Positions 17,082 to 27,366 are shown, numbered from the stretch's first letter. The stretch: DNA of 36,994 nucleotides from JBBCJT01 sp037190665 (GCA_037190665.1 JBBCJT010000084.1:1-36994), one strand, 5' to 3'. Made by a program: numbers and translations. Notes: generated by a model not told the origin, from the sequence alone.

Positions 17082-18022
17082 GCCGCCCTGTCCCCCTTCT
17101 CCGCGATGCGCTCGGCTTCCTGCTCGTCATGCCGGGTGACGCGGTTCGGACCGGTCACCATGTGGTGGACGAAGCCGAACACCGCACTCAGGCCGATCAC
17201 GGCGAAGCCCGCGTACTTCGCCATGCCCTTCCAGACCTCGACCAGCGGGCTGATCCGCGGGTTGTCGGGCAGGCCGGCATACAGCGACGGCTGGTCCGCA
17301 TGGTGCAGCACGTACATGACATGCGTGCCGCCCACGCCCGGTGGGTTGTAGAGCCCCGCCTTGTCGAACCCGCGCGACTTCAGGTCGGTGATGCGGGTCG
17401 CGGCATGCGCCTCCATCTCCCGCCGCGTGCCGAAGACGATCGCCTTGGTCGGGCACGCCTTGGCGCAGGCCGGCCCCTGCCCGACCGCGACGCGGTCGGA
17501 GCAGAGCGAGCATTTGTAGGCGCGCTGCGTCACCTGGGAGATGCGCGGGATGTTGAACGGGCATCCCTTGATGCAGTAGCCGCAGCCGATGCACTTATCG
17601 TGGTCGAAATCCACGATGCCGTTGGAGTACTGCACGATGGCGCCGGGGGCCGGGCATGCCTTGAGGCAGCCCGGATCGGCACAGTGCATGCAGCCATCCT
17701 TGCGGATGAGCCATTCCAGATTGTCGGTCTGGGGGTTCACCCACTCCGTGAAGCGCATCAGCGTCCACGTGTTCGGCGTCAGGTCGTGCGGGTTGTCATA
17801 GACCCCGACATTGACCCCGACCTCCTCGGTCAGGTTGTTCCACTCGAGGCAGGCAACCTGACACGCCTTGCAGCCGATGCATTTCGAGACGTCGATCAGC
17901 TTGGTGACCGGTTCGAGCTGCCGCTGCGGCGGCGCGATGCTCGAAGCCGACCGGCGGACAAGATCCTGTTCCCCGAAGCCAGGCGCCACCGGCGCGACCG
18001 GAGGATTGACGGAAATGGTCAT
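17078..18022 (-). CDS. fdoH: Formate dehydrogenase iron-sulfur (beta) subunit
   Basis: Electron-transfer subunit linking the catalytic alpha subunit to the cytochrome. The 314-residue protein has four ferredoxin-type cysteine groups: C48/51/54/58, C111/114/119/123, C144/147/150/154 and C171/174/186/190. These are enough for four [4Fe-4S] clusters. A C-terminal hydrophobic helix (YAGFAVIGLSAVFGFVHHMV, about residues 268-287) is the single membrane anchor seen in FdnH/FdoH. It starts 14 bp after the alpha gene and overlaps the gamma gene. Confidence 0.96.
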   Translation of the reverse strand: MTISVNPPVAPVAPGFGEQDLVRRSASSIAPPQRQLEPVTKLIDVSKCIGCKACQVACLEWNNLTEEVGVNVGVYDNPHDLTPNTWTLMRFTEWVNPQTDNLEWLIRKDGCMHCADPGCLKACPAPGAIVQYSNGIVDFDHDKCIGCGYCIKGCPFNIPRISQVTQRAYKCSLCSDRVAVGQGPACAKACPTKAIVFGTRREMEAHAATRITDLKSRGFDKAGLYNPPGVGGTHVMYVLHHADQPSLYAGLPDNPRISPLVEVWKGMAKYAGFAVIGLSAVFGFVHHMVTGPNRVTRHDEQEAERIAEKGDRAA

Positions 18023-18036
18023 GTTCCTTCCTCCCC

Positions 18037-21000
18037 TCAGCTCACCGGTGGGTTGATGGCTTCGATATCGACCAGGAACGCCTTGTACTCCGGCGTCTCG
18101 ATATTGGCGTCACCGACGAAGGGCGTCAGCGAGTTCGGGCCGAACCCCTTCCGCGTCAGGCCGGTGAAGCCCCAGTGCAGCGGGATGCCGACGACATGGA
18201 CGGTCTTGCCGTCGCAGGTCAGCGGCCTGATCCGCTTGGTCACCACCGCCCTGGCCTGGACCGAGCCGCGCTTCGAGAAGATGCGCACCCAGCCACCCTT
18301 GGCGATGTTCTTCTCCCTCGCGAGTTCCTCCGAGATCTCCACGAAGAATTCAGGCTGCGCCACGGCGTTCGGCCGGGCGTGCTTGGTCCAGAAGTGGAAG
18401 TGCTCGGTCAGGCGGTAGGAGGTCGCCGCGTACGGGAACTCATCCGCGTCGCCGAACTGCTCCATGTCGTTGCGGAACACCCGTGCGACCGGATTGCCCC
18501 GGATCTTCGGCGCGATGACGTTCGCGATCGGGGCCTCGAACGGCTCGTAATGCACCGGGAAGGGCCCGTCGCGCATCATGCCCCTGGCGAAGAGGCGCGA
18601 GACCCCCTCCGGGTTCATGATGAACGGGCCGACATCCTGCGGCTTCGCCGTGGGCGCGATGTCCGGCACGTCGTAGCCGGCCCACTTCGTCCCGTCCCAC
18701 TCGATCAGCTTGCGGGAGGGATCCCATGGCTTGCCGTCCAGATCCGCGGAGGCCCGGTTGTACAGGATCCGCCGATTGGCGGGCCACGAGAAGGCCCAGT
18801 TGGAATGCGCGCCCGTATCGTCCGGATCGCGGTTGTCGCGCCGGGCCATCATGTTGCCCTGCTCGGTGAAGCAGCCCGAGTAGATCCAGCAACCGCAGGC
18901 CGTGGTGCCGTCATCGCGCAGCACACCGAAGCCCGCCACCTGCTTGCCCTGTTCCAGCAGAACCTTGGTCGGATCGGCCGGATCGCGCACGGTCTCGACG
19001 ACATAGCCGTTGAGCTCGCGGGCGATTTCGTCCGCCTTGGGATCCTGCGCGTCCCGATAGGGCCAGTGCACGTTCAGGAGCGGGTCGGCGAAGGCGCCGC
19101 CCTCCTTCCGGTACAGCTCCTTCAGACGCAGATGGAGCTGCGCCATGATCCAGGTGTCGTGCTTGGCCTCACCGGGCGGCGTGGCGCCGGGCCAGTGCCA
19201 TTGCAGCCAGCGTCCCGAGTTCACCAGCGCGCCTTCGTCCTCGGCGAAGCAGGTGGACGGAAGCTGGAACACCTCGGTCTGGATGCTCGCGGTCTCCACG
19301 TCGTTGTGGATGCCGTGATTCTCCCAGAAGCGGGCCGTCTCGGTCTCGAGAGGGTCCATCACCACCAGGTATTTCAGCTTGGACAGCGCCGATGTGATCT
19401 TCCGCCGGTTGGGGAAGGACAGCAGCGGATTGAAGCCCTGGCAGAAATACCCCGTCATCCGCCCGGCGTGCATCAGTTCGAAGGCGCGCAGCACGTCATA
19501 GGCGGGGACGTCGAGCTTCGGCAGCCAGTCGAACGCGAAGTCGTTCTCCCGCGTCGCCGCGGACCCCCACATGGACTTCATGAAGGAGACGAAGAACTTC
19601 CCGTAGTTCTGCCAGTAGCTCATCTGGTTCGGCTGCAGCGGCTTGAAGCCGCGGCTGCTCATGTAGACCTCGCGCGTGACCTCGCGTTCGGTCGGCAGGG
19701 TCAGGTAGCCCGGCAGCAGGTTCGACATCAGGCCGATGTCGGTCAGGCCCTGGATGTTGGAATGCCCGCGCAACGCGTTCATCCCGCCGCCACGCACGCC
19801 GATGTTGCCTAGGATGAGCTGCAGCATCGCCATCGTGCGGATGTTCTGCGAGCCCTTCGAGTGCTGCGTCCAGCCGAGCGCATACATCGAGGTCATCGTC
19901 TTCGTGCGTGACGACGTCTCGGCGACCATCTCGGCCACGCGGAGGAACTTCGCCCGCGGCGTGCCGCAGATCCGTTCCACCATCTCCGGCGTGTACTGCG
20001 CGACATGCGCCTTCAGCAGGTTCCAGACGCAGCGCGGGTTCTGCAGCGTCGGGTCCGTCAGCGCATAGCCGTCCGCACCGATCTGGTACTCCCAGTCGGA
20101 GCGGTTGTAGTCGCGCCGCTGCTCGTCATAGCCGACGAACAGCCCGTCATTGTACGCGAAGCCGTCCTTCACGAGGTAAGTCGCGTTGGTGAAGGCCTTC
20201 ACGTAGTCCCACTGGACCTTGTCGTTCTCCATGCAGTGCCGGATCACGCCGAGGAGGAAGGCGATGTCCGTGCCCTGCCGGATGGGCGCGTAGAAATCGG
20301 CGACCGAGGCCGAGCGCGTGAAGCGCGGATCGACGACGATCAGCTTCGCGCCGCGGTTGGCCTTCGCCTCAGTGACCCACTTGAAGCCGCACGGATGCGC
20401 CTCGGCGGCATTGCCGCCCATGATGATGACAAGGTCGGTGTTCTTGATATCGGTCCAGGAGTTCGTCATCGCTCCACGGCCAAACGTCGGGCCCAAACTG
20501 GACACCGTCGGGCCGTGTCAGACACGCGCCTGGTTGTCGAACACCACCATGCCCGTGCTCCGCACCACCTTGTAGGTGAGGAACGCGGTTTCATTCGTCG
20601 TTGCGGAAGCGGCAAGGAAGCCGGTCGTCGTCCAGCGGTTCACCGTCACGCCGTCGTTGTTGCGTGCGATGAAGTTCCGGTCGCGATCGTCCTTCATGTG
20701 CCGCGCGATGCGGTCGAGGGCGTCGTTCCACGAGATCGGCTCGAAACGGTCGGAGCCGGGCCGGCGGACCTTCGGCTGCGTCAGCCGCGTCCCGGCCTTC
20801 ACGAAATCGAGCAGCGCCGCGCCCTTGGGGCAGAGCGTGCCGCGATTCGTCGGGTGGTCGACGTCACCCTCGATATGGAGCAGCTCGGCGGTTTCACCCT
20901 TGCCGATGTCGCCGCGGGCATAGGTGATGATACCGCAGGCTACGGAGCAGTAAGGACATGTGTTGCGGGTTTCTGTGGTCCCGACCAGCCTGAAGGCCCT

Positions 21001-21117
21001 GACGGTGGCGGCGTGTGCCGCTTCGATCCCGCCAAAGCCCAAGGCCCCCAGGGCCGTCCCGGCTGCACTTGCCCCCGCTGCGCGCAACAACGTGCGCCGC
21101 GAGAGTTCGACATTCAT
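18037..21117 (-). CDS. fdoG: Formate dehydrogenase alpha subunit, selenocysteine-containing
   Basis: Catalytic molybdenum/tungsten bis-MGD subunit oxidising formate to CO2. The protein is 1026 residues only if an in-frame UGA at 20520-20518 is read as selenocysteine 200. The flanks, QARV before and HGPTVSSLGPTFGRGAMTN after, match FdnG/FdoG around Sec196. A Tat signal (SRRTLLRAAGASAAG, twin Arg 7-8) shows periplasmic export. The [4Fe-4S] ligands are C54, C57, C61 and C96. The ATG at 21117 has GGGGGAGG 7 bp upstream and is preferred over an upstream TTG. A conventional gene finder would split it into two genes at the UGA. It heads the whole minus-strand block. FdnG and FdoG cannot be told apart from sequence alone. 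Confidence 0.97.
20475..20520 (-). promoter_or_regulatory. UGA selenocysteine codon and SECIS hairpin
   Basis: UGA at 20520-20518 is followed at once by CACGGCC, which pairs perfectly with GGCCGTG 29 bases further on (7 bp, arms 20517-20511 and 20481-20475). An inner ACG/CGT pairing and an apical GTCC/GGGC stem enclose the loop AGTTT, whose G-U lies at 20498-20497, about 20 nt from the UGA. This is the geometry SelB recognises in bacterial SECIS elements. The hairpin is inside the coding sequence. Confidence 0.88.
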
Positions 21118-21175
21118 TAGATGACCTCCCCCTCCATTCAGAACGCTAGCCAAACCAACTTCCGCTGGTTCATTG

Positions 21176-21225
21176 CGGTTCTGCCGTACCGCGACTTTAC
21201 GCTACTGACGGTTCTGCCGTACCGC
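21176..21225. promoter_or_regulatory. Two direct repeats upstream of fdoG (candidate operator)
   Basis: The 17-mer CGGTTCTGCCGTACCGC occurs identically at 21176-21192 and 21209-21225, start points 33 bp apart (about three helical turns). Each copy is an imperfect dyad with CGGT/ACCG ends. They sit 59-108 bp upstream of the fdoG start, in the divergent gap to the 21366 gene, so a regulator of the formate dehydrogenase block is a natural reading. No convincing sigma-54 or sigma-70 core promoter was found between them and fdoG. Confidence 0.6.
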
Positions 21226-21365
21226 CACAAAAATTAACTGTAGACAATCCCGTTCGGGCCCACAAGTTTCTGGAAAAGGACGTTTTCCTTTGCCGACCAC
21301 CCGGACCTCCTCGGCTGCAACGCTGTCGCCGGCGCCGCGTTGTGTGGCATCATGGAGGTCACGAA

Positions 21366-21704
21366 ATGATTACGCTGCGCACGTGGATGCCTGCGGCGTC
21401 GCTGCTCCTGCTTCTGGGTGCACCGGCTTTCGCGCAGCAGCAGGAGCGCAATGACAACCCCCGACACAGGCCCTGCCCGCCCGCGCAGACCGAGCCCGCC
21501 GCGACACCGCCGGCGCAAGGCAGCGATTCCGGGACGGCTCCGGGCGGGATGGGTTCGACTGGATGGTCCGGCGGCACCGGCGGATCGCATGTCGGTACCG
21601 CCCCCGCCGACGCTACGCCCGGCTCACCGAACCAGCAGCCGCAGACCGTTCAGGGGACCGATCCGACCCGGTCGGCCCAGGCCGGCCAGCCGGGCGCCTG
21701 CTGA
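21366..21704 (+). CDS. Secreted low-complexity protein
   Basis: A 112-residue protein starting MITLRTWMPAASLLLLLGAP with a Sec signal peptide, cleavage expected after AFA (about residue 23). The mature part is rich in Gly, Pro, Ser, Thr and Gln, with TAPGGMGSTGWSGGTGGSHV in the middle, and is probably disordered. Two cysteines remain (residue 37 and the penultimate-to-last position). The ATG at 21366 has GGAGG (21354-21358) 7 bp upstream. Similar short GGMGSTGWSGGTGGS-type proteins occur in other alphaproteobacteria, to my recollection without known function. It is divergent from fdoG across 248 bp. Confidence 0.75.
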   Translation: MITLRTWMPAASLLLLLGAPAFAQQQERNDNPRHRPCPPAQTEPAATPPAQGSDSGTAPGGMGSTGWSGGTGGSHVGTAPADATPGSPNQQPQTVQGTDPTRSAQAGQPGAC

Positions 21705-21758
21705 TCCCCAAGGCCGGAGGTTCCGTCCCCAGCGGGCGTGCGCGCAGGGGCGCGGTGG

Positions 21759-22025
21759 GTGAGTACACTCGATCTTGCCGGGCTTCTCTGCCCGCATGTC
21801 GTCCTGCGCCTGGCCGATCATCTGCGCACGCTCCCTCCCGGCGCGCGGCTCGCCGTCATCTCGACGGACCCGCTGAGCGCGATCGACGTTCCCTTCTATC
21901 TTGAGAAGGTCGGGCACCGGCTGATCTCGCGATCCCGGTCGGATGGAAGGATCACCTTCGTCGTCGAGCGTGGCCTCGACAAAGAGGCGTCCACCTCCAC
22001 GAGCGCGGAAACCCCCGCGAGGTAA
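21759..22025 (+). CDS. TusA-like sulfur-carrier protein
   Basis: An 88-residue TusA/SirA-family protein with the fold signature LDLAGLLCPHVVLRLADHLR. The CP motif carries the persulfide cysteine (about residue 11). It is followed by LPPGARLAVISTDPLSAIDV and a C-terminal strand ITFVVERG. The GTG at 21759 is chosen because homologs start just before LDLAG; another GTG at 21738 is in frame but gives an unusual extension. The family moves sulfur for tRNA thiolation, molybdenum cofactor and sulfur oxidation. With a DsrE-family gene and a selenocysteine formate dehydrogenase nearby, it may feed sulfur or selenium to that system. It is not part of the same transcript. Confidence 0.82.
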   Translation: MSTLDLAGLLCPHVVLRLADHLRTLPPGARLAVISTDPLSAIDVPFYLEKVGHRLISRSRSDGRITFVVERGLDKEASTSTSAETPAR

Positions 22026-22088
22026 GGCAGCAAGGCGGAATTGCCGACCCCTCCGCTTGCAGAAGGAACCGGCAATCCGAACCGGAAA

Positions 22089-22109
22089 CCTCGCCCGCTA
22101 CGGGCGAGG
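22089..22109. terminator. Hairpin between convergent tusA-like and degP genes
   Basis: Perfect 9-bp stem CCTCGCCCG/CGGGCGAGG with a 3-nt loop. On the minus strand, after degP, it is followed by TTTCC, giving it the look of a short intrinsic terminator. It could act for both genes. Confidence 0.6.
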
Positions 22110-22125
22110 TCTCGCTACTCTCGCC

Positions 22126-23628
<1,503 letters not shown>

Positions 23629-23735
23629 GTGAGGTCAACCCTGGTTCGGTGGCGATGATGGGCACCGCGCGCCCACGCTTACAAGGATGCGCCGCGCTTC
23701 GGCAGCCGGTTCACGTGGTTGCGATAGGGCGTGGT

Positions 23736-23930
23736 TCACACGCCCATGAGCAGCCAGGCCACGCCCGTGCCGAGCGCGGCCGCGACAAGCCCCCCGGCGC
23801 GCAGCCGGCCGGGATCGGCCCCCGCGATGCCGGCGGCGGCACGGGCCATCACCGAGGGGAACGCCGCATAGGCGATCCCCTCCAGCGCGAGGACCACGGC
23901 CGCGCCGGCCAGCACATGCAGCCAGCTCAT
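23736..23930 (-). CDS. Small membrane protein, DUF2065 (YjeT-like)
   Basis: A 64-residue protein made of two hydrophobic helices, about residues 4-24 and 46-62, joined by a short loop with MARAAAGIAGADPGRLRAGG. Length, the LEGIAYAAFP segment and the location between hflC and a Do-family protease all fit the DUF2065/YjeT family, which has no assigned function. It is 49 bp after hflC and 107 bp before degP. It probably acts with the HflKC membrane complex. Confidence 0.88.
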   Translation of the reverse strand: MSWLHVLAGAAVVLALEGIAYAAFPSVMARAAAGIAGADPGRLRAGGLVAAALGTGVAWLLMGV

Positions 23931-23979
23931 GCCGGCGCCCGTTCTACCCGGACGCCGGCATGGGTGCCGTGGCGAGGCC

Positions 23980-24885
23980 TCACCGCGCCGCGGCGGGCGC
24001 CGGCGGTTCGGCCCCGGACGGAGTCGGCCCGTTGCGCAGGTAGCGGAGGAAGTCGCTGTCCGGCGTCAGCACCAGCCGGGACTCGCCCTCCCCGAACGCC
24101 TCGCGATAGGCCTGCATCGAGCGCCAGAAGGAGAAGAAGCCCGGATCCCTCTGGAAAGCATCGGCGAAGATGCGGATCGCTTCCTTTTCGCCTTCGCCGC
24201 GCAGGATGTCGGACTGGGCCTGCGCCTCGGCGAGCAGCACGGTCCGCTCGCGGTCCGCACCCGCACGCACGCGCTGGGCGACCTCCGCACCCTCCGCGCG
24301 GGCCTCGCGGGCGACACGCTCACGCTCGGACTGCATCCGGCTGAGGATCGCCTGCGTGTTCTCCTCCGGCAGGTCGGCGCGGCGGATGCGCACATCCAGC
24401 ACCTGGATGCCGAAGGGCTGCGCCTCCGTGTTCACCTGTCGGCGGATCTCACCCATGATCCGGCCGCGATCGTTCGACAGCACCGACAGCAGCGGCTCGT
24501 TGCCGAGCACGCGGCGCAGCGAGGAGGAGACGATCGAATTAAGCCGCGCCCGGATGCCGCCTTCGCCGAAACCGACGGTCTGGAAGAACTGCAGCGGGTT
24601 GGTGATGTGGAACCGGGTGAAGGTGTCCACGATCAGCCGCCGCTGGTCGCCCAGGATCACCTCCTCGGGCGGGCCTTCGTAGTCGAGCAGGCGGCGGTCG
24701 AAGCTGATCACCGTCTGGATGAAGGGCACCTTGGCGTGCAGACCCGGCGTGTTGATCACGCGGATGGGCTGGCCGAACTGGGTGATCAGCACCTGTTCGG
24801 TCTGGTGCACGGTGAACAGCGTCGAGGTCAGCACGAAGAAGCCGACGACGAGCGTCGCGATCGCGGCGAGCAGGGTGCGGCTCAT
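23980..24885 (-). CDS. hflC: HflC, SPFH-domain protease modulator
   Basis: Forms the large HflK-HflC membrane assembly that encloses FtsH and modulates its proteolysis. The 301-residue protein has an N-terminal membrane anchor (about residues 5-24) followed by an SPFH/band-7 domain (VHQTEQVLITQFGQPIRVIN). A helical region rich in charged residues and alanine follows (SERERVARE ARAEGAEVAQ), then a C-terminal Ala/Pro tail. The ATG overlaps the hflK stop (24882-24885), so both are made together. Confidence 0.96.
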   Translation of the reverse strand: MSRTLLAAIATLVVGFFVLTSTLFTVHQTEQVLITQFGQPIRVINTPGLHAKVPFIQTVISFDRRLLDYEGPPEEVILGDQRRLIVDTFTRFHITNPLQFFQTVGFGEGGIRARLNSIVSSSLRRVLGNEPLLSVLSNDRGRIMGEIRRQVNTEAQPFGIQVLDVRIRRADLPEENTQAILSRMQSERERVAREARAEGAEVAQRVRAGADRERTVLLAEAQAQSDILRGEGEKEAIRIFADAFQRDPGFFSFWRSMQAYREAFGEGESRLVLTPDSDFLRYLRNGPTPSGAEPPAPAAAR

Positions 24886-26042
24886 CGGTTCAGCCCCTTC
24901 ACGACAGGCTGACCTTGCTGTTGCTGCGCCGCAGCACCGCCGGAGACCGCGCCCGTGCTCAGCGGCAGGAACGGCACCAGACCCTGCAGCCGGTCATCGA
25001 CCACGATCTTCGGGTTCTTGCGCAGGATCTCCTCCATCGTCTCGAGGTACATGCGCCGCAGGGTGATGTCCTTCGCCGCCTCGTAGGAGGCGAGCACCGA
25101 CAGGAAGCGCTGCGCCTCACCGGTGGCGCGGGCCACCTGGCTCTCGCGGAAGCCCTGCGCCTCCTGCACCATGCGCTCGGCCTCGCCGCGCGCGCGGGGG
25201 ATGATGTCGTTGCGGTAGCTTTCGGCCTCGTTGCGCAGGCGTTCGCGGTCGGCGTTGGCGCGCTGCACGTCGCGGAAGGCCTCGATCACCGCATTCGGCG
25301 GATCGACCTTCTGGAGCTGCACCTGCGTGATCTCCACGCCGGCACGGTAGCTGTCCATGATCGCCTGGCTCTGCTGGAGCACCTGCGCCTCGATCTGCGC
25401 ACGCGCCTCGGTCAGGGCGGGCTGGATGGGGGTCCGGCCGATCACCTCGCGCATCGTGCTCTCGGCGGCGGACTTCACCGTGACTTCCGGATTGCGCGTG
25501 TTGAACAGGAACTCGCCCGCATCACGAATCCGCCAGAACACGGCGAAGTCGATGTCGATGATGTTCTCGTCGCCGGTCAGCATGTGGCTTTCCTCGGCCA
25601 CGTCGCGCCCCGCGGTCGGCCGCGCCGCCGGACCCTCGGCGGGCGAGCGGAAGCCGACATCGACGCGGTTGATGCGCGTCACGCGCGGGGTGGTCGCGCT
25701 CTCGATCGGCCAGGGCAGATGGTAGTTCAGCCCCGGCGGGGTCGTGCGGTCGAAGGCGCCGAAGCGCAGCACGACGCCCTGCTCGTCCGGCTGAACGCGG
25801 TAGAATCCGCTCGCCGCCCAGACGGCGACGAGGATCAGCCCGATCAGCGCGAGGCCCTTGCCGCCGCCGCTGGTGCCGCGCGGCAGCCAGCGCTTCACCG
25901 CGTCCTGGGCCTGGCGCAGCATCGCATCGAGGTCGGGGGTGGGCGGCATGCCACCGCCCGGAGGCGACCCCCAGGGTCCGCCGGGGCGATTGCTGCCGCC
26001 GCCCGAGCCCCAGGGATTGGGGCCGCCATTGTTCCAAGCCAT
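24882..26042 (-). CDS. hflK: HflK, SPFH-domain protease modulator
   Basis: Partner of HflC in the FtsH-controlling membrane assembly. The ATG at 26042 gives 386 residues starting MAWNNGGPNPWGSGGG; the Gly/Pro/Asn-rich N-terminus is a family feature and fixes the start, though the frame is open much further upstream. One membrane helix (about residues 65-83) precedes the band-7 domain (YRVQPDEQGVVLRFGAFDRT). A coiled-coil region and a Gln-rich C-terminus follow. It is divergent from mrp across 159 bp. Confidence 0.95.
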   Translation of the reverse strand: MAWNNGGPNPWGSGGGSNRPGGPWGSPPGGGMPPTPDLDAMLRQAQDAVKRWLPRGTSGGGKGLALIGLILVAVWAASGFYRVQPDEQGVVLRFGAFDRTTPPGLNYHLPWPIESATTPRVTRINRVDVGFRSPAEGPAARPTAGRDVAEESHMLTGDENIIDIDFAVFWRIRDAGEFLFNTRNPEVTVKSAAESTMREVIGRTPIQPALTEARAQIEAQVLQQSQAIMDSYRAGVEITQVQLQKVDPPNAVIEAFRDVQRANADRERLRNEAESYRNDIIPRARGEAERMVQEAQGFRESQVARATGEAQRFLSVLASYEAAKDITLRRMYLETMEEILRKNPKIVVDDRLQGLVPFLPLSTGAVSGGAAAQQQQGQPVVKGLNR

Positions 26043-26168
26043 TTGGTTCGATTCCGTCCTTCGATCGTGTCCCGGGCTGGCGCGCCGTTGGCAGGGCGCG
26101 GTTGCAGGGTCCATATCCCGCCGGCGCCGCGGCGGCTTCAGGTGGCCCCCACGGCCCAGAGCGCAGCG

Positions 26169-26181
26169 CATATCGGATATG
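26169..26181. promoter_or_regulatory. Short perfect palindrome upstream of mrp
   Basis: CATATC-G-GATATG is a perfect 6-1-6 palindrome, AT-rich against its surroundings, lying 20 bp before the mrp start in the divergent gap with hflK. It could be a repressor site or overlap the promoter. There is no second copy in the window. Confidence 0.3.
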
Positions 26182-26201
26182 TGTAAGGGGTTTGCAAGCC
26201 A

Positions 26202-27311
26202 ATGAGCGTGACGAACGAGGCGGTCCTGGCCGCGCTGCGGCGGGTCCGCGATCCCGCCACCGGTAACGATGTCGTCGCCGCGGGACTGCTGGACGGGCTG
26301 ACGGTGCGCGACGGGCTGGTTCAGTTCGGCCTGCGCACCGCCCGCGAGCACGCCGCCGCCATGGAACCCGTCCGCCGCGCCGCGCAGGAGGCCGTCGCCG
26401 CGCTGCCCGGCGTGGTGAACGCGACCGCCGTGCTGACCGCCCATCGCAGCGCCGCCAGCGGACCCGCGCCGCAGGCCAGGCCGCAGCATGGCCGCGGTGG
26501 CGGCGAGCCGCTGCTGCCGGGCGTGCGTGCGATCGTGGCGGTGTCCTCCGGCAAGGGCGGGGTCGGCAAGTCCACCACCGCCGTCAATATCGCCGTCGCG
26601 CTCGCGCAGTCCGGCCTCGCCGTCGGGCTGCTGGACGCCGACATCTACGGCCCTTCCCTGCCGCGCATGCTGGGTGTGACGACCCGCCCCACCGCCGACG
26701 GCAAGATCATGAACCCGATCGAGGCGTGGGGCCTGAAGGCCATGTCCATCGGCTTCCTGGTCGAGGAAGAGACACCCATGGTCTGGCGCGGTCCCATGGT
26801 CATGGGCGCGCTGGAGCAGCTCATGGGCCAGGTCGCCTGGGGCGCGCTCGACGTGATGATCGTGGACATGCCCCCGGGCACGGGAGACGCGCAGCTCACC
26901 ATGGCGCAGCGGGTGCCTCTCGCGGGCGCGGTGGTCGTCTCCACCCCGCAGGACATCGCGCTGGTGGATGCCCGGCGCGGCGTGCGGATGTTCGAGCGCA
27001 CGCAGGTGCCGGTGCTCGGCATCGTGGAGAACATGTCGTTCTTCTGCTGCCCCAACTGCGGCCACCGCGCCGAGCTGTTCGGCCATGGCGGCGCGCGGGC
27101 GGAGGCGGAGCGGCTGGGGGTGCCCTTCCTGGGCGAGGTGCCGCTGCTGCCGGACATCCGGCAGACGGCGGACGCCGGCACGCCGATCGTCGCCTCCGCG
27201 CCGGACAGCCCGGCCGCGCAGGCCTATCTGGCGATCGCGGACCAGCTTCAGGCGGCGCTCGCGGCCCGGATGGCGGGCGCGCAGGCGGGGCCGCGGATCG
27301 TGATCGAATAG
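26202..27311 (+). CDS. apbC: Mrp/ApbC iron-sulfur cluster carrier ATPase
   Basis: P-loop ATPase that carries and delivers [4Fe-4S] clusters to apoproteins. The 369-residue protein has an N-terminal MIP18/DUF59 domain (residues 1-80, RRVRDPATGNDVVAAGLLDG), a linker, then the deviant Walker A SSGKGGVGKST (115-125). The CXXC cluster site is CPNCG near residue 286 in MSFFCCPNCGHRAELFG. The Mrp motif VDMPPGTGDAQLTMAQRVPL is complete. It sits alone between hflK and a hydrolase gene. It may serve the many iron-sulfur proteins in the window, but that is only plausible. Confidence 0.95.
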   Translation: MSVTNEAVLAALRRVRDPATGNDVVAAGLLDGLTVRDGLVQFGLRTAREHAAAMEPVRRAAQEAVAALPGVVNATAVLTAHRSAASGPAPQARPQHGRGGGEPLLPGVRAIVAVSSGKGGVGKSTTAVNIAVALAQSGLAVGLLDADIYGPSLPRMLGVTTRPTADGKIMNPIEAWGLKAMSIGFLVEEETPMVWRGPMVMGALEQLMGQVAWGALDVMIVDMPPGTGDAQLTMAQRVPLAGAVVVSTPQDIALVDARRGVRMFERTQVPVLGIVENMSFFCCPNCGHRAELFGHGGARAEAERLGVPFLGEVPLLPDIRQTADAGTPIVASAPDSPAAQAYLAIADQLQAALAARMAGAQAGPRIVIE

Positions 27312-27325
27312 CCAGCCCGGACAGG

Positions 27326-27352
27326 GCCGCCGACCGCAGGGTGGTCGGCGGC
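27326..27352. terminator. Hairpin between convergent apbC and hydrolase genes
   Basis: A perfect 10-bp stem, GCCGCCGACC/GGTCGGCGGC, with a 7-nt loop, lies in the 55-bp gap between two converging stop codons. There is no T tract on either side. Position and strength suggest a shared terminator. Confidence 0.55.
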
Positions 27353-27366
27353 GCCGGGTGAGAGGT

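Noticed and set aside
18037..20505. Separate truncated formate dehydrogenase gene starting at a GTG after the UGA
   Set aside because: It lacks the Tat signal and iron-sulfur site, while the preceding frame ends exactly at the Sec codon; one selenoprotein gene explains both.
21118..21175. Sigma-54 promoter for fdoG
   Set aside because: No GG-N10-GC element with acceptable context was found; near matches have N8 or N11 spacing.
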